From the NCBI RefSeq assembly GCF_000485595.1, contig NW_014577080.1, positions 490,975 through 513,474 of the forward strand: a stretch of DNA of 22,500 nucleotides, in the 5' to 3' direction. The notes under the pieces are model-generated. The model did not search any database. It saw only the letters and a list, made by a program, of their open reading frames with translations, and was not told the DNA's origin. The translations under genes and the position numbers were made by a program. The stretch is from Priapulus caudatus. Lineage: Eukaryota > Priapulida > Priapulimorpha > Priapulimorphida > Priapulidae. Below, piece by piece: positions 10,174 to 19,661 of the stretch. Positions within the stretch are counted from its first letter, which is position 1; every line of letters starts with the position of its first letter.

Positions 10174-10315
10174 TGGTACCTACTTACAATGCACAGGTGT
10201 ATTGTTAGAAGGCTGTTCAACAATACACAGTGTATTGTTGAAAGCTTTGCTAACAATACACAGTGTATTGTCAAATGCCTAAACATGCAACACACTGTTG
10301 CTATTGTTAGTTACC
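9851..10315 (-). repeat. Right inverted arm with well-kept hairpin array
   Basis: Inverted counterpart of 5782-6312. Reading outward it holds a degenerate hairpin near 9899-9920, an AT-rich stretch, a purine-rich block at 10097-10116, and then a dense hairpin array to the end. The outermost part ends in ATTGTTAGTTACC. The array is more regular here than in the left arm. Confidence 0.85.
10141..10271. repeat. Array of 19-nt hairpins, ACAATACAC-A-GTGTATTGT
   Basis: Two units (10220-10238 and 10253-10271) are perfect palindromes with 9-bp arms around a single central base. Near-perfect units lie at 10141-10159 and about 10187-10206. Spacing is about 33-46 bases. The linkers also repeat (TTGAAAGCTTTGCTA and TAGAAGGCTGTTC types). 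This array is missing from copy A, where a (GT)n tract takes its place. Confidence 0.9.
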
Positions 10316-10519
10316 AGCGGATTTATCTGCGATACGGTTATACGTACGTTATCTTAATGTAATATTCAACTCCTTCATTTTACATAACACAATCTTTAGC
10401 ATTTGAACAAAGAGTTAGTGAACAATTGTGTGCGAAGCTGCAAAGGAATTACATTAATTTAACTGTGATGAACTTTTATATTATTAAGGGTTATTTCATT
10501 GAGCGTATCATAATTCAGT

Positions 10520-10606
10520 TTGCGGGAGGGTTTGGGATGGTTTTTTTATTCGGGGTGTGGTGGTCGTCAAGAGTGACGGCGGGTTTTTTGATTGGGGGGT
10601 TTGTAT
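10520..10606 (+). other. Short G/T-rich patch
   Basis: G- and T-runs much like those inside copy B, in words such as GGGAGGGTTTGGGATGG and GATTGGGGGGTTTG. It lies about 200 bases beyond the right inverted arm. Its origin is unknown. Confidence 0.4.
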
Positions 10607-11065
10607 TCTAGACAGTCGACCGTGGCAGTACGCCATTGGCCATGCGTGAACATGATAGTATCTATGATTGGTCTAGGTGGGAGGGCGGGACTGCCCATCC
10701 TTCTCCCCACCTTGGCTTACAGCCCTTGCTGTTGCATTTGTTCAAAAACTTCGCACCTCTCACAGTTCAGAGCGGGCGGTGTTGTTGGCATGATTCAATC
10801 AATTTAAGTCTTATTCGTGTTATTTCTGGAGGCATTCATATTTCGAATCGTCGTCTTATTCGATTACCTACGGCCCAGCATAAGGACTTATGCTTTTACC
10901 CTTTCGTAATTATGTGTTTGTCCTTTTCACGCATAGAAGACAAACGCCGCTTATGTAAACACTCACTTGTGCTTTCATCTTCGCGTGGGGGATATCACGG
11001 ATTATGTGAATAACTAGAATGCCAAAGATTCGGTTATTCGCCCTTGAGTGAATTTTAGCTGTTTT
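10607..11065. other. Intergenic sequence with an unassigned open frame
   Basis: A forward frame at 10636-11013 is open for 125 codons. The predicted peptide shows no domain or motif I recognise, no signal peptide and no periodicity. Overlapping frames are also open nearby. I treat it as probably chance. Confidence 0.25.
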
Positions 11066-11120
11066 TATTAATATAATATAGGCCTATATATATTATATAT
11101 TATATATATTATATATCAAT

Positions 11121-11162
11121 ATATAAATATAAATGCGATCATATCCACACAGTTATTGTAAG

Positions 11163-11198
<36 letters not shown>

Positions 11199-11242
11199 AT
11201 CTTACAATACTGTGTGGATATGATTCGTATTTATATTTATAT
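11121..11242. mobile_element. MITE-like hairpin with 46-bp inverted arms
   Basis: The left arm 11121-11166 and the right arm 11197-11242 are near-perfect inverted complements; the core GATCATATCCACACAG pairs with CTGTGTGGATATGAT. The 30-base loop between them is (TA)n. Flanks are also TA-rich, so a TA target duplication would fit but cannot be shown. I see no coding content. An alternative is a hairpin RNA gene, but the pure TA loop makes a decayed miniature transposon or a TA-expanded palindrome more likely. Confidence 0.75.
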
Positions 11243-11299
11243 AACAGACTAGACGCGTGTCTATACGAGCATTCGCGTGCCGTTAAAACTGTACTCATG

Positions 11300-12700
11300 G
11301 TATAATATGGGATGCTATAATGTATGTACGTTGTGTATATAGTGCGCACTAATGCACTAAGACCGGCCACTGTATTGTTGGTGAGGTTACAGGGTCACCT
11401 TCCCATCGCCCGACATTACGCGAACCGAGCTGCAGCAGTAATTAAATTCGACATGCAAATCGTAAATGCAAATTCTATACACCGCGTGCTTTGCGTGTAT
11501 TCGTGTACCACGCGAAAAAAAATCTTTACGGCATCGCTATAATACCTAGCCTGTTGTACGAATTCGACGTATGTTGTACGTAACTCTACTGTGCACGCAC
11601 ACTGGCTTGTATTATATCATACTGACCACATATTCCAATGCAGATGTTGTAGAATATCGCAATGCGTATTACATTTTATGAACTGTAAAAAGTTTATAAT
11701 GACCGAGTGTTTGCGGGCGTCTCAGCGGAATAAGCGATAACTGTCACTTTAACGAAAAACTGCGTCGATAAGGGACTCGCACGAAAATCCATCCGAACAC
11801 CAGAAACAATTTCCGCATTTTTAATCTGCGAAATAAATCGCGCCTGTAAAGCGGTTGAAAGATTATCGAGCTCTTCACGGTCGCCATGTTTGTGCTTGCC
11901 GCATTGACACAGCCCGTAATAATCTCCTAGCGGCCTGCATGCGAGCGCTCGAGGAGTATCAAATCGCCTTCGGCCATCATCCCGTCCTACAACAACGGCT
12001 GTAACACGACTTGTGTGGCCGATATCTCCGTCAACGCTGTTCTGCTAATAACCAATTTAAGCGCGATCTACTGTGAAACTGTGTCGCAATAAAAATGCGC
12101 GTGTAAAGAAAGGCGAGAATGTATTTGTCTTGGATATCGTGTATGATTTACTATGGTCGTGTATCTTGCAGACTGCTGACTTGCTGATCAAAACCTGGTT
12201 GTAAATCGAACACAATCCAATCACAGCCTGGGCCAAGAAATCAATTGAACAGACGATTCATACCAACGCGTAACGTCCCGAATCGTAAACATCGAAATTT
12301 TGCAGCGATCCAGTTAATTACCATCATGTGAAACAAAGAGAAACCAAACAAAACTCAGGATTGCCAACATGAATACAAATCACTTGAATTTACTCGTCTC
12401 TCTTTCGCATGTGATCTTCTGGCAACGCGGCTATATCATTCACACTTGCAGTCATCCGACCTCCCACGCCTCAAGTAAGTAGACAGGAAAAAGCAACCGT
12501 GCAGTAACTATATGCGGATAAAATCGCTATGGTTGTACATTGGACAGCCGGATTAGTTCTTCCCCAGTCGAATACCGCGTTCATTGACATGGACAACAGC
12601 GGCTTTAGACTTTGACAGATGCGCATTGTCTTTCTAGGAGGTTTGACGTGACGTCCCTGCGCCGATTCTTCTAGGCAGATTTGTCGTGCACGTACGCGTA
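11300..12700. other. Intergenic sequence, no gene seen
   Basis: Mixed-composition single-copy sequence. Open frames stay under about 75 codons and none has a recognisable motif. No RNA gene found. Confidence 0.5.
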
Positions 12701-12716
12701 AACTGCTGAATCACCA

Positions 12717-12717
<1 letters not shown>

Positions 12718-12753
<36 letters not shown>
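12718..12753. repeat. (CTG)12 trinucleotide repeat
   Basis: Twelve uninterrupted CTG units. On the reverse strand the frames read as Ala, Ser or Gln runs. The flanking frames close within about 70 codons and I see no splice context strong enough to call an exon. Confidence 0.95.
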
Positions 12754-12755
<2 letters not shown>

Positions 12756-13055
12756 TACTGTGCAAGACTCCACCTGATCATGAATCGCAATGTAATCAAG
12801 TACGCTGACCAAATAGACGGTCTCCGAATGGCGAAGTAAATTACCGGGAGAGTTGCAATTTGCGCTAACAGCAATTTGAATGCGCAATTTGTTTTGTCGT
12901 ATTGATTGTTCGATGTTTCGAACGTTTAACGGACGTGTAATCGGCATTCTGTGAGCGGGATGTTATAAAAGCGAAAATAAGCGTCGCCGACGTTACTTGG
13001 CGTGGATGTTGAAATCTTGCGCTTTTTCTTTTGGCGTGAATGCCAAGGCGTGGGT

Positions 13056-13275
13056 GCTGCTACTGCTGCTGCTGCTGCTGCTGATGTTACTGCTATTGGT
13101 GATGTTGGTGCTGTGCTTCTGTGCTGACATTGCTGCTGGTGTTGCTGCTGCTGTGATTGCTGTTGTTGTTGTTGTTGTTGTTGTCGTCGTCGTCATTGCT
13201 GCTGCTGTTGCTGCTGCATGCTGCTGCCGCCGCCGTTGATGATGCTTCTGCCTCTGCCGCTCCTGCTGCTGTCAT
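13056..13275. repeat. Degenerate CTG/GTT/GTC trinucleotide domain
   Basis: Over about 220 bases the sequence keeps a three-base rhythm that drifts from CTG to GTT to GTC and back to CTG and GCC. Reverse frames read as Ser/Asn/Asp-rich (13093-13317) or Thr/Ser-rich (12993-13196) peptides, like the homopolymer stretches of many insect regulatory proteins. Several frames on both strands stay open across it, as any trinucleotide repeat allows, so an exon is possible but unproven. Confidence 0.8.
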
Positions 13276-13585
13276 GGTCGTAGTGATGAGATAGAACAGT
13301 ACATGGATGATTGCCAACTCAATGCGGCTGCTATGTCTATTCTTATGGATAATTCACCGCGCAGTTTGACTGTCGCCTATACTAGCCACAAGTCTCTATT
13401 CCCAGCTTTATCCGCCTAACGCGAGCTTATCTTTGAAATATATCGATTATTAAATTGCTCTCTTAGGTAGCAAGCTATTACCGCTTGACAAACGCGGTGT
13501 TTTCCCTGATAATGCTGATCATCTCCTCAGTGTATTGTATATCTTGCTAGTGTTGCAAGTTTAATATCACAGGAAACGACGTACT

Positions 13586-13750
13586 GAATAAACCACTGAT
13601 TGACTGAGCAATGGACTGACTGACTATATGACTCATTGATCAAACGACAGGTCGAACAGAGGACTTAGCAAACTGACCCGTCAAATAACATAGTGAGCAG
13701 AACTAGGGACCATGACCGATCAAGCGACCAAATGAACAAATGAATGAACT
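13586..13750. repeat. Cryptically repetitive GACT/GACC/AATGA sequence
   Basis: Words such as TGACTGA, GACTGACTGACTA, GACCGATCA, GCGACCAAATGA and AACAAATGAATGA recur without strict register, as in an old, decayed tetranucleotide repeat. No coding content. Confidence 0.5.
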
Positions 13751-13759
13751 TCTCGAACG

Positions 13760-14160
13760 TTTACAAAGACGGCAACTATATTTCTGCTGCTGTTGATAAT
13801 TGGCGACTGTTCATAAAACACCGTCTATTTCGTTGAAGGAAATCCGTAATCTTGCAGCACGAACATTAATTATATTTAATTAAGCTACATAATTGAAGAC
13901 GCACACGCGAGTTAATCTCAGATGCAGCGATGATTCATTTAATGCGATAACTCAACATAAAAATCACTAACATGGAGTTCATATTAGTACGAGCTCATGA
14001 ACAGGTTTTACAGGTATATACCGAACCCATTCGACAAATATTATAGCTAAAGGGATTAACATAGATTAAGAATTGATTTTCCTCAAACGAAATTTTCTCG
14101 ACCCAAAAATGACGGATTTTTCGGGCTCCTTTCGAATACTCGCAAAGTCACCTTGTCCTC
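13760..14160. other. AT-rich intergenic sequence
   Basis: Dense in stops on both strands. No repeat, RNA gene or promoter recognised. Confidence 0.5.
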
Positions 14161-14537
14161 GTAGATTATTGAAACGCTGCGTACCTACACCGTATGTTTT
14201 TTCTAGTTTTTTTCTCACTCAATCCATCTCGTGATGAACAAACACAAAAGCTCGTCGATTCGCATCGGACAAGCAGAACACACGCGCTGGCGGATACAGA
14301 CGCGGGTCCGTTGAAACAAGCGCCAGGAAAACTCGCGCGTCGCCACCGAGTTCTCTCTCGGCGACGTGTCAACAACTGTTCTCTACCGGCGGTCTATTAG
14401 AGTAAATGGCGGGCGGCGCGCACGCACACTGAGTCGATACGAACAAGGAGCGCGCACGAGAGGCGGGTAATTGATGCCGCAATTTGTCGAGAGGCGCCTG
14501 TGCGGCCTGGCGCGCGGGGCTAGAGGATGGACAGACG

Positions 14538-14694
14538 ATGTCGTTCATAGAGCACCGCGACCAGGACAGCATAGGAAACGCATTAATCACAGGACGACGA
14601 GCGTCTGTGCAGCTGGTGGCGTTCCCTGAGCACTCGATACGGTCGGATGTGGAGCGCTTCCGTCGTCGTCGTGCCGCCTGCGAGCATTACGGCC
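14538..14694 (+). CDS. Possible first coding exon in a GC-rich block (weak)
   Basis: A GC- and CpG-rich block at about 14270-14720 contrasts with AT-rich sequence to its left. From the ATG at 14538 a frame reads MSFIEHRDQDSIGNALITGR and continues Arg-rich (RFRRRR) up to CGGCCGTAAGA near 14694, where GTAAGA matches a splice-donor consensus. Without splicing the frame stops about 20 bases further on. I recognise no domain. The usual appearance of a 5' exon in a CpG-rich promoter region is the only argument, and no downstream exon is visible. The frame may equally be chance. Confidence 0.2.
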
Positions 14695-14854
14695 GTAAGA
14701 TGTTTAAACATTGTTAGCCGAGTGCAAAGTTGATGAAGAGCCCCCTAATGGGTTTACGTGTTCGGCTTTTAAGGACGCAAACGGCAGCGGTAGGGATTTT
14801 ACAGGTGTAGTAGCCGCAAATGTCGCTGCTGTCGTCAATTGCTACTGTGCGTGC

Positions 14855-15058
<204 letters not shown>

Positions 15059-15059
15059 A

Positions 15060-16660
15060 TTGTGCACTCAGCGTGCGCGCGCGGGCGGTAGCCTCGTGTT
15101 GCTACTTACTCTGGCTCTGACGCGCTTCATGAAATGTGGATTCCCGCGCGCACAGCGGCAAAGCTCGCAGAAAATTGACGACGTGCTCGGCGAGTATTGT
15201 TTCCGAGGTTTCAATAACCACGAATTCTGTTCGGACGCCATTTATAAGTCTTCGTAAAAAGACATGCAAAACCACTTTCCCCGCATTCATTTTCTGTGGC
15301 TCTAATCCGAAACGTAAACACGATGCTTTGTGCATACTAACGGCAGCGTTATATTTCTCATTATTGGCAATCGATGGTCGGATACAATTGTTTCTGCAGT
15401 GGTTTTGCATAATCCCGTATAGATGGTTTTCTTCTACGCCATCCATGAATAATTGATGACATTTAATGAGACTTCAATCACGATCGAGAGAACATGCACG
15501 TCGTTATCAACGGGATTTTTTACTATTATCGCTGCACACGACAGTATATCGTCGACTGTCTAGCCGACAGTCTGAGTGTCAGAATATCGATATCTTGCTT
15601 TACTGCTAACTTTGAAGCTGTTACTTTGCTGCCTCCTCTGATGTTTGACATGCATATAGATCACACGTGCGTATATAGCGTGTGGCTGCCGATGCATGTG
15701 TAGAAACAACCCCGCTAGCGTTGGGCTCACATCGCGTCAGTACGCAGAACGCGCCCACGGTTGTCACAAATCCATAAACACTGCAACATCGACTAATAAC
15801 AAAATTACATAACGACGATGGTTGCAACTCAATAATGTATATTTCCTCTCCGGTAAACTCTATATTGCATCCGGCTGTACAGCATGGAACTATCAGAACG
15901 GCTTCGGGATTGCGTTGGTCCAAGCGACATCCAATACGATAAATCTTTGTTAGACTCGGTGCGGGAGCGAGATGTTATCTAATTTTAGAAGAGGCAGTGT
16001 TGTAATCAAGTAATACTGTTATATCTGCCGCTGAGCGATTTCTAAACACGAAATCGATGAATTCAATGGCGTGGGAGAAGGATCGCCAAACGTCAATAAT
16101 GGTCATTAGCGTGAAACACACAAGTGATGTGAAAACTCTCTGCCGGCGAACATTTGCCCACACTTCAATCATTGTCGCTTCCAATATAGGGTTAACTTAG
16201 TCGCCTTGTGGGACTGATGAATACACGCAGAGCCCTTGCAAAGGCTATCGTACGTGGGCACGAAAATGAACAAGTGTTATGTCAACAGAACACCATCTTG
16301 TGTGGAAATCTGTCAAATTAATAGGGTAAATACGAATGGAAATGGGTTCTAAACTCCCAAAGGTTTACTTTGTTCGATTTCTGTTCGACGTTTTGTCTAA
16401 TGTTTGCCCCTTTAGTGTGTTCAGCGGTCTTCGGCTCGGATGTTTGTAAGTGACACATGAATTCGCGTAGGTTGGACAAAAATTTCGCGAAAGCGATAGG
16501 GAAATTATTTTATTCCAACATCAATGACTGCGGCACATCGTTTATTCTGTCTGATTCGTTTTACGCCTACGTACATACTGAAGCAACCTGCCAGCGATAG
16601 CACGCGAGAGTCTTGCGCGAAATATTCCATAAAATTCGCATCGCGCGTGCTGTGTTAATG
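15060..16660. other. Intergenic sequence, no gene seen
   Basis: About 1.6 kb of single-copy-looking sequence. Frames of about 100-115 codons on both strands at 15102-15456 overlap one another and have no recognisable motif; 15621-15923 (reverse) is similar. None is called as a gene. Confidence 0.45.
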
Positions 16661-16661
16661 A

Positions 16662-16990
16662 TATCAGGAGTGTCATAATATCAAGAGTAGATAATAGGGA
16701 AAGAGTGTGACTTCAATAAACAAGGGAAATTCGTCGTTTACTAGCCTTATAATACCTACGATGTACTACGCGTAACTCATCCTACTTGAACTAAAATCGT
16801 ACACAGTACATTCGCTTAGCATCGTGCGAAATCTTTACCTCGTATACACCTGCAATCCGGAGATACAGACTAAAACGTACGACACGATTTTCCATTCTGT
16901 TGCCAGCAAACTCGATGCGTTCAGCGCCGAATTTGAAACAAAAGGCAGCTACTAACCACAGCTTGCTCTCTCGGCCAGGCGGTGTGGCTC
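16662..16990 (+). repeat. Left arm of the foldback element
   Basis: Uninterrupted arm. The reverse strand is open at 16791-17006 and encodes a peptide ending in MYCVRF, whose equivalent also occurs in the forward frame of the right arm. By eye about five of seven differences within the matched reading frame change the amino acid, which argues against selection for a protein. Confidence 0.85.
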
Positions 16991-17140
16991 GAGAGAGATT
17001 GCACATCGACGCAACACTCGGCGAGATAACCTTTGACCCGGCATACAGCTACATACCGGCATACCGGCATACAGCTGGTATGCCCCTCACGCACGCACGT
17101 TCACCGCAATCAGCAGCAGCTCCAGCTCCAATCTCCCTGC
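16991..17140. other. Spacer (loop) of the foldback element
   Basis: Single-copy within the window. It contains a small nested repeat near 17039-17081 of GGCATACAGCT and CATACCGG words, with GGCATACAGC facing GCTGGTATGCC as a minor palindrome, and a GCAGCAGCTCCAGCTCCA stretch near 17113. No gene is recognised. The forward frame at 16900-17397 runs through the spacer into the right arm. Confidence 0.6.
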
Positions 17141-17684
17141 GAGCCACACCGCCTGGCCGAGAAAGCAAGCTGTGGTTAGTAGCTGCCTTTTGTTTCAAAT
17201 TCGGCGCTGAACGCATCGAGTTTGCTGGCAACAGAATGGAAAATCGTGTCATACGTTTTAGTCTGTATCTCTGGATTGCGGGTGTATACGAGGAAACGAT
17301 TTCGCACGATGCTAGGCGAATGTACTGTGTACGATTTGAGCTCAAGTTGGATGAGTTACGCGTAGTAAATCGTAGGTATTACAAGGCTAGTAAATGACAA
17401 ATTTCCCTTGTTTATTAAAGTCACACTCCTTCCTTATTATCTACTCCTGATAATATAGATCTATCTTACCTATCTATCTTATCCTATCTTATCTTATCTC
17501 ATCTTATCTTATTTTATCTCATCTCATCTTATCTTATCTTATCTTATCTTATCTTATCTTATCTCATCTTATCTTATCTTATCTTATCTTATCTTATCTT
17601 ATTTTATCTTATCTCATCTTATCTTATCTTATCTTATCTTATCTTATCTTATATTATCTTATCTATATTATGACACGCCTGATA
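17141..17684 (-). repeat. Right arm of the foldback element, interrupted
   Basis: Inverted counterpart of 16662-16990. It matches closely from 17141 to about 17456, then is interrupted by the ATCTT array, and resumes with ATATTATGACACGCCTGATA at about 17665-17684, which pairs with the outermost left-arm bases. Confidence 0.85.
17457..17665. repeat. ATCTT pentanucleotide satellite
   Basis: About 38 units of 5 bases from about 17476, mostly ATCTT with variants ATCTC, ATTTT, ATCCT and ATATT. The left edge is less regular (CTATCTTACC). The left arm at the equivalent point contains only ATATT, so this is a local expansion or insertion in one arm. Confidence 0.95.
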
Positions 17685-19590
17685 ATTCAATGCGAACGAT
17701 TTTAACACTTCGTGCATTCTCATTCAGCTGTGGATTACCGCGCGTCAGTTCGCTCTTTCATTGCTATTCTCGTTGCGCAGCTCTGCGGGGGCTGACACGC
17801 GCGTGTCACAGGTTAGGTTCGCAGAATCACATTTTCATCTCGTGAATAATCTTGGCAAATATAATTATGGAAGTAGCGCAATCCATATTCAACATGTCGC
17901 GGCAATGCTGGCGCCTACACTGACGGCAATAATAGCATCTTCATAGATATGCAAGCAGTGATAGGTTAAATATAGACAATATGCCATGGAATGCTAATGT
18001 GTAAGTTCTTCATCGGAAACTCATCTCTTATATAAACAGCGATATGCTGTCCGTGAACACATGCATATAACTTACCGATGGACAATTCTAACCTGGACCA
18101 ATTTCATTTACAGCGTTCTCTCATAATTCTAACATATTGCACATATATCGTATATGAAGAATGGAGACATAAAACTGTTCACATTATAATATTGTTTTAT
18201 TACAACGCGTAGATGATAGCTAAAATATACGAAAGATAGTAGTCTAAATAGACAATTTGTATATTTGTCTTATTGGTAAGTAGGAGCACTTGTGTCATGC
18301 CAATGCCTCGCTTGCTTGCTGCTAGCTTGAGCTGCATGGCGTATATCGTGCAGATAGTCTATACAGTTTGATTAAGCTGGGTCGATTCCGCAATGGCGGA
18401 ATACTTATTATGCACATATACCTACGTTTGAAATTTTGTGCGCGCCATCGTACACGTTAATATGGAAATAGGTGGAAGCTTATTTAGTCGACACCCACAG
18501 AAGCTATGATGACAGCGGCCGCATTTGATTTCGAAAAGCATATCGCAGCACATAAGTATACTGCTAAATCCTTGCGGAAATGCATTGACCCACTTTGGAT
18601 TATATCAGTTACAACTTGAAACAAGCAGCTATGAGCGCTAATTTACATTCGTAAATGGTATTTTGGATATTTCTTAATTACTACAAAGAGTAAGAAAGCA
18701 AAACTTTCGCCACAAGTTAAGCACAATATGAACCAAAAAAGCGCGTCAGGAATTTTCTTTAAGCTTCATATTTACCTTTATATTAGATTTAGCTTATATT
18801 AGCTTTCTATTTAGCTTCATATTTAGCTTAATAAATACGGGAAAAAATTTTCGCACGTTTAAATTGAAAAATTTTGCAAATAAGGAAGCATAACCCATAA
18901 AATACGCCACTTAATGACAATCCCTGACGCCCTTTTCTACAGCGATATGTTACCATTCAAATAAGCGTAAAATTAAATTATTCCGAGTTATTTAAAATAT
19001 CCACTAAGCACCTTGTCACTAGCAGCTATATTAACGCCACTATATGACGCTTCAGTGAGGTGGCCTCGGTTTCTACGTTTCATCAAAGCCAAATAGATCA
19101 AACCACATCTAATCGAACCAGTTTAGATTCCTTTAGCCGTCACGGGCGGCGCTCACAATGATGCATTCAATCACAGGTATATTCCTCTCGGCGCACTCTC
19201 ACACACAAAACGAAGACGTTTTCTTTTTTATTAAAAAGCGGCCGAGTCACGTACGCCAGAACGTTTGGACGCGTGCCAGTACGAACAAATAAGCGAGCTA
19301 GCCGCAACCGCTTGCGCGCTATTGCTGTTTCTTGTGTAAACAGATATCCGCTACGTGTTCGCGAAGATGCCAGCGCATCCGCTCGATTGTAACCGTTGAG
19401 AAGACGGCCAGCCGTGCTTCGGTAAAAACTAGCATCGCCTGCTTGGCTTCATGCCATTATATACGCGGGCGCTCTGCGCTTGCTATTCTCCCCTCCTGTG
19501 CAGCATAGCCGCCAGCGACTTCTCCGTCGTCCTTATCAATGTGCATACAGATGATCTGTAATCATTAACCTACCCCGCGCGGTGCGGTTG
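17685..19590. other. Intergenic sequence, no gene seen
   Basis: About 1.9 kb, AT-rich up to 19100 and richer in CpG afterwards. A small degenerate tandem of TTTAGCTTCATA-type words lies at about 18756-18832. A short hairpin ATTCCGC-AATG-GCGGAAT lies near 18387. No RNA gene or coding exon recognised. Confidence 0.5.
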
Positions 19591-19604
19591 TCGTGTGTAG
19601 AGAC

Positions 19605-19661
19605 TATATAGATGTGTCTTTCTGGGTCAGTGGAACGTGCCGATGAGACGCGCGCAAGTTG
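19605..19661 (+). promoter_or_regulatory. Possible TATA/initiator core promoter (weak)
   Basis: In a CpG-rich stretch, TATATA at 19605-19610 is followed by TCAGT at 19627-19631, the arthropod initiator core, and by AGTTG at 19657-19661, which fits the downstream promoter element pattern but one base off the canonical spacing. The TATA-to-start distance of about 24 bases is a little short. No transcript downstream is recognised, and such short motifs arise by chance. Confidence 0.15.

Larger units (their letters stand above)
5782..10315. mobile_element. Foldback-like non-autonomous element with long inverted arms
   Basis: The outer 465-530 bases at each end are inverted copies of each other: 5782-6312 matches the reverse complement of 9851-10315. 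The outermost bases align as GGTAGACTAACAA on the left and GGTAACTAACAATA on the right, read inward. Between the arms lie a GC-rich block, TA- and GA-rich tracts, a GT/GC tract and most of repeat copy B. No transposase, reverse transcriptase or replicase motif is visible in any frame, so if mobile it would depend on enzymes supplied elsewhere. No clear target-site duplication is visible, possibly because the left flank is degenerate. The alternative is two independent inverted repeat copies lying next to each other. The inverted arms themselves are well supported; calling them one transposon is inference. Confidence 0.6.
16662..17684. mobile_element. Foldback element split by an ATCTT satellite
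   Basis: Two arms, about 16662-16990 and 17141-17684, are inverted copies of each other around a spacer of about 150 bases. The outer ends read TATCAGGAGTGTCATAATAT on the left and the near-identical TATCAGGCGTGTCATAATAT inward from the right. Ignoring the satellite at 17457-17665, the arms differ at roughly 18 of 320 positions by eye, about 94-95% identity, so the palindrome is fairly young or is kept similar by gene conversion. No transposase is visible. A target-site duplication is not obvious. The transcript of either strand would fold into a hairpin of more than 300 bp. Confidence 0.8.

Noticed and set aside
5782-10315. CRISPR-like reading of the spaced palindromes
   Set aside because: The spacers are themselves repeated, the setting is eukaryotic, there are no cas genes, and the array is mirrored at the other end of the element.
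10636-11013. 125-codon forward frame
   Set aside because: No recognisable motif, no supporting context, and an overlapping forward frame is open too. Kept only as a note in the intergenic entry.
12997-13239. Forward frame with Leu, Val and Ala runs resembling a signal peptide or membrane protein
   Set aside because: The hydrophobic runs are CTG and GTT repeats read in one phase. Other phases on both strands are equally open.
15102-15456. Overlapping frames of 106-114 codons on both strands
   Set aside because: They use the same bases on opposite strands, have no motif, and no splice or promoter context distinguishes either.
18378-18404. GGGTCGATTCCGC, like the T-arm of a tRNA
   Set aside because: No matching acceptor, D or anticodon stems upstream. 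The segment instead forms a small local hairpin with GCGGAAT.
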